Shown here piece after piece: positions 40,504 through 49,258 of a stretch of 64,000 bases of DNA (position 1 is the stretch's first letter; every line of letters begins with the position of its first letter). Under the pieces are notes generated by a model. It did no database searches, had not been told where the DNA came from, and saw nothing but the letters and a program-made list of their open reading frames with translations. The stretch is from Enorma burkinafasonensis. Lineage in GTDB: Bacteria > Actinomycetota > Coriobacteriia > Coriobacteriales > Coriobacteriaceae. Location of the stretch: NCBI RefSeq assembly GCF_902150035.1, contig NZ_LR597501.1, positions 62,001 through 126,000 of the forward strand, written 5' to 3'. Both the position numbers and the translations under genes were made by a program.

Positions 40504-41292
40504 TTAGAAGAGGCGCTCGGTCTCCAGGAAGTTTCCACAGAAGCTCACGCGATGCTCCTCGGTGAGCCCGTGCGCCTTGATGGCGGCGATGTGCTCGGCC
40601 GATGCGTAGCCCTTCGATTCGGCGAAATGGTAGCCGGGATAGAGGGCGTCGAGCTCGACCATGTGGGCGTCGCGGGTCACCTTGGCGACGATTGAGGCGG
40701 CCGCGATGCAGGCCACGCGCGCGTCGCCGTGCACGATGTCGCGCTCGTTGGGAACCGCGCCCAGGGGGTTGCCGTCCATGAGCACGCAATCGGGCTCAAG
40801 ACCGCAGTCCTCGACGGCGCCGGCGACCGCGCGCTTGAGGCAGGCGGCCATGCCCCAGCGGTCGATGTCCGCCGCCGGTATGCTGCAGATGCCGATGGCG
40901 ACCGCGACCTCGGCGATGCGCGCGGCGATAAGCTCGCGGCGCGCCGGCGTGAGCTGCTTGGAGTCGTTCAGCCCCTCGATCTGGGGCTCCATGGGAAGGC
41001 AGACGGCGCAGACGGTCAGGGGCCCCGCGACCGACCCGCGGCCGACCTCGTCCACGCCCACGATCACGCCCTCGCCGCCGAGCTCGGCCATCGTGCGGTA
41101 CATGGCGTCCACGCGCTCGCGCCGGGCGAGCTCGCGCCCACGCCGCCGCTCGGCGCGCTCGCAGGCCTTGCGCACCTGGATGCGCGGGTCGTCGCGGTAG
41201 CGCTCGATGAGCTGTGCGAGTTCCTCGAGCGGGGCGCTCGCCAGTTCCGCCGCGATCTCGGCCGCCTTGGCCGTGCTGTTCTGGTTCGCCAT
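40504..41292 (-). CDS. rnhB: Ribonuclease HII
   Basis: 262 aa. Removes ribonucleotides and RNA primers from RNA-DNA hybrids. Catalytic carboxylates in GVDEVGRGSVAGP (two of the DEDD set) and LMDGNPLG; the family motif AAASIVAKVTRDAHM and the GYHFAESKGYAS block are complete. Residues 1-70 are a charged helical extension ahead of the core. Follows the rplS terminator by 17 nt. Confidence 0.95.
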   Translation of the reverse strand: MANQNSTAKAAEIAAELASAPLEELAQLIERYRDDPRIQVRKACERAERRRGRELARRERVDAMYRTMAELGGEGVIVGVDEVGRGSVAGPLTVCAVCLPMEPQIEGLNDSKQLTPARRELIAARIAEVAVAIGICSIPAADIDRWGMAACLKRAVAGAVEDCGLEPDCVLMDGNPLGAVPNERDIVHGDARVACIAAASIVAKVTRDAHMVELDALYPGYHFAESKGYASAEHIAAIKAHGLTEEHRVSFCGNFLETERLF

Positions 41293-41309
41293 CGATACCC
41301 CCGGGGTTG

Positions 41310-41336
41310 AAAAAAGGGCCGCCTCGCGGCGACCCT
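41310..41336 (-). terminator. Rho-independent terminator of rplS
   Basis: On the minus strand GGGTCGCC-GCGA-GGCGGCCC stem-loop followed by TTTTTT. It lies about 22 nt after the rplS stop and only 17 nt before the rnhB ATG. Confidence 0.88.
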
Positions 41337-41358
41337 TCGCTCATCAATGCGATGCGGC

Positions 41359-41700
41359 CTAGCGCTTCTCGGGGATGCGGGCGGCCTTGCCGATCTTGTC
41401 GCGCAGGTAGTAGAGCTTGGCGCGACGCACGCGGCCGTGGCGCACGACCTCGAGCTTGGCAATCTTGGGGCTGTGAAGCGGGAACGTGCGCTCGACGCCC
41501 ACGCCGAAGGAGATCTTGCGGACGGTGAAGGTCTCGCGGGAGGAGCCGCCGCTCATGCGGATGACGTCGCCCTGGAAGACCTGGATGCGCTCGCGGTCGC
41601 CCTCCTTGATGCGGTAGTGCACCTTGACGTTGTCGCCGACGCGGACCTGCGGGATGTCCTCGCGGATCTGCTGACGCTCGATAGCGCGGATGTAATCCAT
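41359..41700 (-). CDS. rplS: 50S ribosomal protein L19
   Basis: 113 aa, full length. Located at the 30S-50S interface. Family signatures: [49 protein letters not shown] and the basic [18 protein letters not shown] end. Has its own promoter and terminator, so it is probably a single-gene transcript with some read-through into rnhB. Confidence 0.98.
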   Translation of the reverse strand: MDYIRAIERQQIREDIPQVRVGDNVKVHYRIKEGDRERIQVFQGDVIRMSGGSSRETFTVRKISFGVGVERTFPLHSPKIAKLEVVRHGRVRRAKLYYLRDKIGKAARIPEKR

Positions 41701-41770
41701 TTCTCGTTCCTAACTCTTCTCCAGAGGTGCCGCGCGCGTACGCCGACACATGGGTTGGACAAACGGTATT

Positions 41771-41798
41771 AGTATACGCAAACGCCCGAGCGTGGCAA
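41771..41798 (-). promoter_or_regulatory. Promoter of rplS
   Basis: On the minus strand, -35 TTGCCA (41793-41798), 16-nt spacer and -10 TATACT (41771-41776), about 70 nt before the ATG. Confidence 0.75.
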
Positions 41799-41915
41799 GT
41801 GCCTAATTGCAATTGCCGCCTTAGCCCGCGTTCGACCACGTCGAGACCACAACCGCGCGGGCCTCCATCGTGGCATCTTGCCCGGACCGCAACCGGCGCG
41901 ACGGCCGGGTATAAG

Positions 41916-42062
41916 TCCATATCCATGTATCTCGAGAAGCTTTCACCCGCATCGGCTCCTCAAGGTACCGACAAATGGACGTTCCGAGCGTGAATCTCAG
42001 GATATTTATCCATTTGTATGTACCTCGATGAAATGGCCTTCACCGAGATACAGAGATATGGA
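41916..42062. repeat. 147-nt interrupted palindrome between ppdK and rplS
   Basis: Outer arms tccatatccatgtatctcg (41916-41934) and its near complement (42044-42062), 17 of 19 matching. Inner arms aggta (41963-41967) with tacct (42021-42025), and acaaatgga (41971-41979) with tccatttgt (42009-42017), separated by a symmetric 3/3 loop. The apical loop has 29 nt. The rest of this 490-nt gap (41701-42190) holds the rplS promoter and the ppdK terminator; I see nothing else in it. Confidence 0.8.
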
Positions 42063-42138
42063 CATCCGTCGGGGGGCCGGGAGAGGCCCCGGGCTGCGAT
42101 GCGCGGCGCCGACGGGAGCATGCTGGCGGAACATGGGA

Positions 42139-42165
42139 AGGCGGGGCCCGGCCGGGGCCCCGCCT
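42139..42165 (-). terminator. Probable terminator of ppdK
   Basis: Ten-base perfect stem ggcggggccc / gggccccgcc with a 5-nt loop, 26 nt after the ppdK stop. The U tract is very short (TTCCC), so efficiency is uncertain. Confidence 0.55.
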
Positions 42166-42190
42166 CAAAGAGCAAGCCGACTATGCGCCG

Positions 42191-44935
42191 CTACGCGAGC
42201 TCGGCAAGCTTCGCCTGGGCGGCGGCCAGGCGCGCGATGGGCACGCGGTACGGCGAGCAGGAGACGTAGTCGACGCCGGCCACGTTGAAGAGGCCCTTGA
42301 TCGACGCGGGATCGCCGCCGTGCTCGCCGCAGACGCCGCAGGTGAGCTCCGGCTTCACGGACCTCCCCTTCTCGACCGCCATCCGTACGAGCTCGAGCAC
42401 CGCTTGGTCGATGGTCTCGAACGGGTTGCTCGCGAGGAGCTTCCTGTGCAGGTAGATGGGGATGAACTTGGACTCCGCGTCGTCGCGCGAGAACCCGAAG
42501 GTCGTCTGCGTGAGGTCGTTCGTGCCGAAGCAGAAGAAGTCGGCGTGCGCCGCGATGGCGTCGGCCGTGAGGCAGGCGCGCGGCAGCTCGAGCATGGTGC
42601 CCACCGGGATGTCAAGCGCGACACCGTACTCGCGGGCGACCTCCTCGATCACCTGCTCGCAGACGGCGCGCATCTGCACCTGCTCGGCCTCGAGCGAGAC
42701 CAAAGGCACCATGACCTCGGGCCGGGGCGCGAGATGCTCGTCGCGGATGAGCTGCGCCGCGGCGCTCGCGATGGCGCGCACCTGCATGAGCGGGAGCTCC
42801 GGGAAGACGAAGGAGAGGCGCACGCCGCGCAGGCCGAGCATGGGGTTCATCTCGGCCATGCCGTCGATGCGGCGCAAGCGCGCCTTGAGCGCATCGAGCT
42901 CCGAGGCGGGCGCGCCCTCGTCGGCGCGGCGCTCGATGGCGACCTCGAGGGCGCGCGGGTCGTCGAGGAACTCGTGGAGCGGCGGGTCGATGAGGCGCAC
43001 GACCACGTCGCGGCCGTCCATGGTCCGAAACATCTTGAGGAAGTCGTCGCGCTGCACGCCGAGGAGCTCCGAGAGCGCGCGCTCGCGCGTCTCGGCGTCG
43101 TCGGAGAGGATGAAGGACTGGATGATCTCCTTGCGCTCGCCGAGGAACATGTGCTCCGTGCGGCAGAGTCCGATGGCCTCGGCGCCGAACCCGAGCGCGA
43201 GCTCGGCGTCCTCGGGGTTGTCGGCGTTCACGCGCACGTGGAACGGGTGGCTCGCGCCCGGGCGCAGGCGGATCTCGTCGGCCCATCCGAGGATGGTCTC
43301 GAGGTCGCCTGTGAGCTCGGCGCGCTTGAGCGGCACCGCGCCCGCGACCACGATGCCCTCGGTGCCGTCGATGGAGATGGTGTCGCCCTCGTGCAGCACG
43401 AGGTCCGTCCCCTCCACGCGCACCTCCTTGGCGGCCGCGTCGATGCGGAAGGCCTCGACGCCGCAGACGCACGGGGTGCCCATGCCGCGGGCGATGACGG
43501 CGGCGTGGCTCGTCTTGCCGCCGTGGCTCGTGAGGATGCCCTCGGCCGCGACCATGCCCTTGAGGTCGTCGGGGTTGGTCTCCCAACGGACGAGCACCAC
43601 GGGCACGCCCTCGGCGGCGCGGCGCACCGCGTCATCGGAGCTGAAGACGATCTCGCCCACCGCGGCGCCGGGGCTCGCATTGAGACCGCGGGCGAGCACC
43701 TCGGGCGCGGCCTCGGTGTCGAACTGGGGATGGAGCAGCTGGTCGAGCTGGGCGGGGTCGATGCGGCGCACCGCCGTCTCGCGGTCGATGAGGCCCTCCT
43801 CGACCATGTCTATGGCGATGCGCAGGGCCGCCGTCGCCGTGCGCTTGCCCACGCGGGTCTGGAGCATCCAGAGCTTGCCCTGCTCGATGGTGAACTCGAT
43901 GTCGCACATGTCGCGGTAGTGGCCCTCGAGGATCTGGAAGATGCGCTCGAGGTCGCGCGCCGCCTCGGCGAGCGCGGGGTAGCTCCCCATCTCCTGGATG
44001 GGCTGCGTGTTGCGGATGCCGGCGACGACGTCCTCGCCCTGCGCGTTGATGAGGAAGTCGCCGTAGCGCACGTTGGCGCCGTTGGCGGGGTCGCGCGTGA
44101 AGGCGACGCCGGTCGCCGAGGTCTCGCCCTTGTTGCCGTAGGCCATGGCCTGCACGTTCACGGCGGTACCCAGGTCATCGGGGATGGCGTTGCGCTTGCG
44201 GTAGAGGCAGGCGCGCTCGTTCATCCAGCTGCCGAACACGGCCTCGATCGCGAGGCGGAGCTGGACGGCGGGGTCCTGGGGGAAGCGCACCGTCCCGTCC
44301 ACGACGAGCTCGGGGTGCTCGGCGGCGGAAACGTTGGCGCGGAAGATCTCCTTGAACTCGCCCACGAGCTCGAAGAGGTCGTCGGCGGAGAGCTCGGCGT
44401 CGCTCTTCACGCCCGCGACGAGGCGCTTCTCGGTGAGAGCGTTCTCGAAGAGGTCGGCGTCGACGCCCATGACCACGTCGGAGAACATCTGGATGAAGCG
44501 GCGGTAGGAGTCCCAGACGAAGTGAGGGTCGCCGGTCTGCTTGATGAGGCCGGATGCCGCCTCGTCCGTGAGGCCGAGGTTCAGCACGGTGTCCATCATG
44601 CCGGGCATCGAGAACGGCGCGCCGGAGCGCACGGAGACCAGAAGCGGGTCCTCGGCGTCGCCGAGGCGCCGGCCCGCTCGGCGCTCGAGGTCGCAGGTCG
44701 CCTCCTCGATCTCGTCCAAGGCGCCCGCGGGCCAGACGTCGCCGGCACCCGAATACTCGACGCAGGTCTGGCACGTGATGGTGAAGCCGCCCGGGACGGG
44801 CAGCCCCAGACGGCACATCTCGGCGAGGTTCGCGCCCTTGCCGCCGAGCACGTAGTTCATGCGCGCCGAGCCCTCGGTCACATCCCTCCCCTCGGCATCG
44901 CATCCGAACCGGTACACCCGTTTCACATCGCTCAC
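42191..44935 (-). CDS. ppdK: Pyruvate, phosphate dikinase
   Basis: 914 aa. Reversibly converts pyruvate, ATP and phosphate to PEP, AMP and PPi; in anaerobes it often runs as a PPi-saving glycolytic step. N-terminal ATP-grasp (YVLGGKGANLAEMCRLGLPV, SVRSGAPFSMPGMMDTVLNL). Swivelling domain with phosphorylated His in LTSHGGKTSHAAVIARG; the Thr before it is the regulatory phosphorylation site. C-terminal PEP/pyruvate barrel with catalytic Cys in TCGVCGEHGGDP. The start is GTG at 44935 with GGGGGAG upstream. Its regulator lies just upstream. Confidence 0.97.
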   Translation of the reverse strand: MSDVKRVYRFGCDAEGRDVTEGSARMNYVLGGKGANLAEMCRLGLPVPGGFTITCQTCVEYSGAGDVWPAGALDEIEEATCDLERRAGRRLGDAEDPLLVSVRSGAPFSMPGMMDTVLNLGLTDEAASGLIKQTGDPHFVWDSYRRFIQMFSDVVMGVDADLFENALTEKRLVAGVKSDAELSADDLFELVGEFKEIFRANVSAAEHPELVVDGTVRFPQDPAVQLRLAIEAVFGSWMNERACLYRKRNAIPDDLGTAVNVQAMAYGNKGETSATGVAFTRDPANGANVRYGDFLINAQGEDVVAGIRNTQPIQEMGSYPALAEAARDLERIFQILEGHYRDMCDIEFTIEQGKLWMLQTRVGKRTATAALRIAIDMVEEGLIDRETAVRRIDPAQLDQLLHPQFDTEAAPEVLARGLNASPGAAVGEIVFSSDDAVRRAAEGVPVVLVRWETNPDDLKGMVAAEGILTSHGGKTSHAAVIARGMGTPCVCGVEAFRIDAAAKEVRVEGTDLVLHEGDTISIDGTEGIVVAGAVPLKRAELTGDLETILGWADEIRLRPGASHPFHVRVNADNPEDAELALGFGAEAIGLCRTEHMFLGERKEIIQSFILSDDAETRERALSELLGVQRDDFLKMFRTMDGRDVVVRLIDPPLHEFLDDPRALEVAIERRADEGAPASELDALKARLRRIDGMAEMNPMLGLRGVRLSFVFPELPLMQVRAIASAAAQLIRDEHLAPRPEVMVPLVSLEAEQVQMRAVCEQVIEEVAREYGVALDIPVGTMLELPRACLTADAIAAHADFFCFGTNDLTQTTFGFSRDDAESKFIPIYLHRKLLASNPFETIDQAVLELVRMAVEKGRSVKPELTCGVCGEHGGDPASIKGLFNVAGVDYVSCSPYRVPIARLAAAQAKLAELA

Positions 44936-45078
44936 GATACTCCCCCTTTCGGCAGCCCCATGCTGCGATCGCTATACGATGTCCCGCCGGTCGGCGGGTA
45001 TGGGGAAACTATAGGGAGCGACGGCGCCCGCGCTCCGCAGAGGATGTGTGCACCCGTCGACGGGGGATTCGGGGGCTT

Positions 45079-45176
45079 AAACGGTAGGATGAATGGAGTC
45101 TCCGTGTAGTTCTTTTCAGAAAGATTGCCTGCTTATGGAGGGTCTATGTAGCAGTCTGCCATATTACCTACCATTT
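45079..45176. repeat. 98-nt interrupted palindrome upstream of ppdK
   Basis: Arms aaacggtagg (45079-45088) and cctaccattt (45167-45176), one mismatch in ten, followed inward on both sides by a symmetric 4/4 loop and a second pair atgg (45093-45096) / ccat (45159-45162). The interior is about 62 nt. It would lie in the ppdK leader or promoter region. Weaker than the other two such elements. Confidence 0.5.
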
Positions 45177-45178
45177 TG

Positions 45179-45204
45179 GGTGGCATCAGGATACCGATAC
45201 CACC
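45179..45204 (-). terminator. Stem-loop at the end of the PPDK regulator gene
   Basis: ggtggcatc / gataccacc arms (one G-U pair) with an 8-nt loop, starting within the stop codon. No U tract follows (CAAAATGG), so it may stabilise the mRNA end rather than terminate. Confidence 0.4.
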
Positions 45205-46049
45205 TATCGGGCGGCCCTGCGGGCGCGGGCGGCGAGGATGCGCTCGAGACGGGCGGAGATCTCTGCCGCGGACTCCTCGATGGCCTTGCCGTCGGTGCGC
45301 ACCACGAAGCAGCCGATCCGGCGCATGAGCGCGTGCGCGCTCTCGAGCTCGCGGGCGATATGCTCCGGGTCGGCGTAGCTCGGCGCGACGGCGCGGGCGA
45401 GCGGGCCCTCCAGCCGCTCGGTGCGGCGGCTCGCGATGACCTCGGTCGTGGAGAGCAGCCCGAAGACGCGGGCAGGGTCGACGTCGAAGAGCTCGCGCGG
45501 CGGCTCGACGCCGGGGACGAGCGGAATGTTCGCCACGCGGTAGCCCTGGAGCGCCAGATACATGGAGAGCGGGGTCTTGGACGTGCGCGACACGCCGATG
45601 AGGACGATGTCCGCCTGGGTGAGGTCCTCGGCGCCCGCGCCGTCGTCGTGCTCGAGCGTGAACTCCATGCAGGAGATGCGGTGGAAGTAGCGCTCGTCCG
45701 TCTGGTGGATGACGCCGGGGATACCGAGCGGCTCCGCGCCGCTCAGGCGCGCGAGCAGCCCGAGTGCCGGCCCCATGAGGTCGATGCCGGGAACGCCGAG
45801 CTCGTCGAGGAGCCCGCAGACGGCACCGCGGAGCTCGGGCCCCACGATCGTATGGAAGACGGCCGCGGGGCGCCCCGGGACGCCGTGGCGCGCGAGATGG
45901 GCCTCGACCTGCGAGGCCTCCTCCACCTTGGGAAGGCGCACGATCTCGAAGGTGCCGGGGGCGAACTGGCCCGCCGCCGCGAGGACGACCTCGCAGGCGG
46001 TGTCGCCGAGGGCGTCAGAGACCACGTGGATGGTGGGCCGGGCTTCCAT
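45204..46049 (-). CDS. ppsR: PPDK regulatory protein (kinase/pyrophosphorylase, DUF299)
   Basis: 281 aa. Bifunctional enzyme that inactivates PPDK by ADP-dependent phosphorylation of a threonine next to the catalytic His and reactivates it by phosphorolysis. P-loop-like GVSRTSKTPLSMYLALQGY near residue 150, with IHVVSDALGDTA at the start and FHRISCMEFTLEHDDG in the middle. The start at 46049 has GGGAGG 5 nt upstream. The neighbouring ppdK, 268 nt downstream, is the evident target, so a PPDK rather than PEP synthase role is inferred. Confidence 0.94.
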   Translation of the reverse strand: MEARPTIHVVSDALGDTACEVVLAAAGQFAPGTFEIVRLPKVEEASQVEAHLARHGVPGRPAAVFHTIVGPELRGAVCGLLDELGVPGIDLMGPALGLLARLSGAEPLGIPGVIHQTDERYFHRISCMEFTLEHDDGAGAEDLTQADIVLIGVSRTSKTPLSMYLALQGYRVANIPLVPGVEPPRELFDVDPARVFGLLSTTEVIASRRTERLEGPLARAVAPSYADPEHIARELESAHALMRRIGCFVVRTDGKAIEESAAEISARLERILAARARRAAR

Positions 46050-46096
46050 GGGTACCTCCCTGGTCAGGACCGTGCGGTGCGGCACGGGAAACGGCA

Positions 46097-46136
46097 GGAC
46101 GCCCCGGCCCCTGCGCAAGCGGGAACCGGGGCGTCC
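46097..46136 (-). terminator. Terminator-like hairpin after glyS
   Basis: Perfect 11-bp arms ggacgccccgg (46097-46107) and ccggggcgtcc (46126-46136) with an 18-nt loop, 22 nt past the glyS stop. Downstream bases on the minus strand are TGCCGTTT, a poor U tract. Confidence 0.6.
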
Positions 46137-46158
46137 GAGCGGTCCATGATGGGCGCGC

Positions 46159-48255
46159 CTACTTCTTGCGGGCGAGCTCGCCGATGTTAGCGACCCCGTC
46201 GAAGACGGAGGCGAAGCGGTTGAGCAGGCGCAGGCGGTTGGTGCGCAGCGCCTCGTCGTCGTCCATGACGAGCACGTCGTCGAAGAAGCGGTCGATGGGC
46301 TCGCGGAGCGCCGCCAGCGCCGCGATCACGCCGGTGAAGTCCTTGGCGGCGAGCGCGTCGTCCACGCTCGCGCGGGCGGTCGCGGTCGCGTCGAGGAGCG
46401 CGCGCTCGGCGTCGCCGAGCAGCGTCTCGTCGATCGTATCGCCGAGCTCGGCGTCGGCGAGGTGGCTCGCACGGGCGTAGGCGGTGGCGAGGTTCTCGAA
46501 CGCCTCGGGGTCATGCGCGCGGGCGTCCTCGAGGGCATGCGCGAGCGCGAGGTAGTCGACGGGCGTCACTACGGAGCCCTGCGAGACGGCGGACACGGTG
46601 TCAGGCGAGATGCGCTCGTCGCGGGCGATCTGCTCCATGCGGCCCTTGATGAAGGCGCACACGGCGGAGGCGACCTCGTTATGGTCGAACTCGATGCCCT
46701 GGGCGGCGTAGGCGCGAAGCGCGGCGCCGACGAGGTCCTCGTAGCCGCACTTCAGGCGGTCGCGCAGGATGTTCAGCACGCCGATGGCGCTCCGGCGCAG
46801 CGCGAAGGGGTCCTTGGAGCCGGTGGGCGGCTCGCCGATGGCGAACATGCCCGCGATGGTGTCGAGCTTGTCGGCCACGGCGACGACGCAGCCCTCGATG
46901 CCCTTGGGCAGGGAGTCGCCGGCGAAGCGCGGGCGGTAATGGTCGCGGATCGCGTGGGCCACGGCCTCGTGCTCGCCGGCGGCGAGCGCGTAGTAGCCGC
47001 CCATGACGCCCTGCTGGCTCGTGAACTCGATGACCGCGCTCGAGACGAGGTCGGCCTTGCAGAGGTGCGCCGCACGAATGGCGTCGGCGCTCACGATCGC
47101 GTCGCAGCCCGCGGCGCGGGCGATCTCGCCCGCGAGCTCCTCGATGCGCTCGCTCTTCTGGAGCACGTTGCCGAGCTTCTCCTGGAAGCCCACCTGCGCG
47201 AGGCGGCCGCGGAACTCCTCGAGCGGGACCTTCAGGTCCTCGTCGTAGAAGAACTTCGCGTCGTAGAGGCGGGCGCGGACCACGCGCTCGTTGCCGTCGA
47301 CGATGCGCGCCGCGTTCTCGGGCTTGCCGTTGCCCACGACCACGAACTCGCGCGTGAGCGCGCCCGTGGCGTCGTAGATCGGGAAGTAGCGCTGGTTGGA
47401 GAGCATGGACTCGCAGATGATCTCATGCGGGACATTGAGGAACTCCTCGTCGAAGGCGCCCACGAGCACCGTCGGCCACTCGCAGAGGTTCACGACCTCG
47501 TCGAGCACCTTCTTGGGCGTGTCCACGTGCGCGCCGCCGCGCTCGGCCTCGATGCGCTCGATGCCCTCCGCGATCACGGCGCGCCGGCGCTCCTCGGAAA
47601 GGACGCCCGCGGCCTCGAGGACCTGCTCGTAGACGGCGGGCTCGGCGACCGCGTGCTCGCCGGGGCCCAGGACGCGGTGGCCGCGCGTGGTGTTGCCGGA
47701 GACCACGTCGGCATAGCGCACCGGCACGACGTCGCCGCCCAGAAGCGCGCAGATCCAGCGGATGGGGCGCACGAACGTCTCGTGCGTGGAGCCCCAGCGC
47801 TGGCTGCGGTAGTTGGGCCACTGCAGGCCGGCGATGGTCTTCTCGCAGAGAGCAGCGAGCAGCGGCGCCGCGGGCTGCGAGGGGACGCTCTTCTCGGCGA
47901 AGACGTACTCGCGGCCGTCGGTGTCCGCGCGGCGCGTGAGCTCGGCGGCGGTCATGCCGAACTTGCGGGCGAAGCCCTCGGCGGCCTTGGTGGGCGCGCC
48001 CGTGCCGTCGAAGGCGATCTCGGCGGCGGGGCCGCGGCGCACCTCGTGCACCTCATCGGTCGCGGTCGCGACGGCGTCGACGATCACGGCCAGGCGGCGC
48101 GGCGTGGAGAGCACGCGCACCTCCCCGTGGGCGAGGCCCGCCTCGTCAAGGCCGCGCTCGACCATGGGCCCGAGCTGCTTCACGGCGTTCATGAGCGGTG
48201 CCGAGGGCATCTCCTCGCACCCGATCTCGAACAGGAAATCGCGGGTATCGGCCAT
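46159..48255 (-). CDS. glyS: Glycyl-tRNA synthetase beta subunit
   Basis: 698 aa, the usual length for the beta chain of the alpha2-beta2 GlyRS. Recognised by FLFEIGCEEMPSAPL at the N-terminus, HETFVRPIRWICALLGG, GHRVLGPGEHAV, LSNQRYFPIYDA and VADKLDTIAGMFAIG. An HD-like region and an anticodon-binding C-terminal domain follow (ALREPIDRFFDDVLVM). The start at 48255 (MADTRDFLFEIG) has GGGGAGG upstream and lies 1 nt after the glyQ stop. Confidence 0.96.
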   Translation of the reverse strand: MADTRDFLFEIGCEEMPSAPLMNAVKQLGPMVERGLDEAGLAHGEVRVLSTPRRLAVIVDAVATATDEVHEVRRGPAAEIAFDGTGAPTKAAEGFARKFGMTAAELTRRADTDGREYVFAEKSVPSQPAAPLLAALCEKTIAGLQWPNYRSQRWGSTHETFVRPIRWICALLGGDVVPVRYADVVSGNTTRGHRVLGPGEHAVAEPAVYEQVLEAAGVLSEERRRAVIAEGIERIEAERGGAHVDTPKKVLDEVVNLCEWPTVLVGAFDEEFLNVPHEIICESMLSNQRYFPIYDATGALTREFVVVGNGKPENAARIVDGNERVVRARLYDAKFFYDEDLKVPLEEFRGRLAQVGFQEKLGNVLQKSERIEELAGEIARAAGCDAIVSADAIRAAHLCKADLVSSAVIEFTSQQGVMGGYYALAAGEHEAVAHAIRDHYRPRFAGDSLPKGIEGCVVAVADKLDTIAGMFAIGEPPTGSKDPFALRRSAIGVLNILRDRLKCGYEDLVGAALRAYAAQGIEFDHNEVASAVCAFIKGRMEQIARDERISPDTVSAVSQGSVVTPVDYLALAHALEDARAHDPEAFENLATAYARASHLADAELGDTIDETLLGDAERALLDATATARASVDDALAAKDFTGVIAALAALREPIDRFFDDVLVMDDDEALRTNRLRLLNRFASVFDGVANIGELARKK

Positions 48256-48256
48256 C

Positions 48257-49165
48257 TTACGCCACCTCCCCTTCGCAGGCGTCAGCGCGCTCGCCGGCGA
48301 CCTCGGCGAGGTAGGCCTCGCAGCACGCTTTGGCGACCGTGCGCACGCGCAGGATGTAGTTGGCGCGCTCGACGGCGGAGAGCGCGCCGCGCGCGTCGAG
48401 GATGTTGAAGGCATGGCTGCACTTCATGACGCAGTCGTACGCCGGCAGGGGCAGGCGCGCGTCGAGGCAGGAGTGGCACTCGGCCTCGTAGTCGTCGAAC
48501 TTCTGGCGCATGAGCTCGACGTCGGCCACCTCGAAGTTGTAGGCCGAGAACTCGCGCTCGTTCTCGAGGAACACGTCGCCGTAGGTCATGGGCGTGCCGT
48601 CGGGCAGATAGCTCCACACGAGGTCGTAGACGGAGCTCACGCCCTGGATGTACATCGCGAGGCGCTCGAGGCCGTAGGTGATCTCGACGGGCACGGGGTC
48701 GACCTCGATGCCGCCCACCTGCTGGAAGTAGGTGAACTGGGTGACCTCCATGCCGTTCAGCCAGACCTCCCAGCCAAGGCCCCAGGCACCGAGCGTGGGG
48801 CTCTCCCAGTCGTCCTCGACGAAGCGGATGTCGTGGTCGGCCGGGTCGAGGCCGATGGCCTTGAGCGAATCGAGGTAGAGCTCCTGGCTGTCGGCCGGGG
48901 AAGGCTTGAGCAGCACCTGGAACTGGTAGTAGTGCTGCATGCGGTTGGGGTTCTCGCCGTAGCGGCCGTCGGCCGGACGGCGGCACGGCTGCGCGTAGCA
49001 GGTGCGCCAGGCGGCGGGACCGAGCGAGCGCAGGGCCGTGGCGGTGTGGAACGTGCCGGCGCCGACCTCGGAGTCGTACGGCTGCATGATGACGCAGCCC
49101 TGGCTCCCCCAGTAGCGCTGCAATCCCAGGATGATGTCCTGGAAGGTACGCGTCGTGGCATCCAT
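48257..49165 (-). CDS. glyQ: Glycyl-tRNA synthetase alpha subunit
   Basis: 302 aa catalytic chain of tetrameric GlyRS. Signatures [44 protein letters not shown]-type sequence ([18 protein letters not shown]), [16 protein letters not shown] and [15 protein letters not shown]. The start at 49165 (MDATTRTF) is favoured because GGAGG precedes it, while the ATG at 49198 has none. No T-box-like leader is evident in the 93-nt gap to lepB. Confidence 0.96.
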   Translation of the reverse strand: MDATTRTFQDIILGLQRYWGSQGCVIMQPYDSEVGAGTFHTATALRSLGPAAWRTCYAQPCRRPADGRYGENPNRMQHYYQFQVLLKPSPADSQELYLDSLKAIGLDPADHDIRFVEDDWESPTLGAWGLGWEVWLNGMEVTQFTYFQQVGGIEVDPVPVEITYGLERLAMYIQGVSSVYDLVWSYLPDGTPMTYGDVFLENEREFSAYNFEVADVELMRQKFDDYEAECHSCLDARLPLPAYDCVMKCSHAFNILDARGALSAVERANYILRVRTVAKACCEAYLAEVAGERADACEGEVA

Positions 49166-49258
49166 CAGATGCTCGACCTCCTCCTCATCGTGATACATAT
49201 GGTGACTATGGTAGCGGATGCGCGCGGCTCTCGGCGCAAGAACCGCTCTGTTAACCGG

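Noticed and set aside
45179-45204. Strong intrinsic terminator after ppsR
   Set aside because: The stem is acceptable, but no U tract follows, so I list it only as a low-confidence stem-loop.
49166-49258. T-box leader for glyQ-glyS
   Set aside because: The gap is under 100 nt and lacks both the T-box sequence and an antiterminator/terminator pair.
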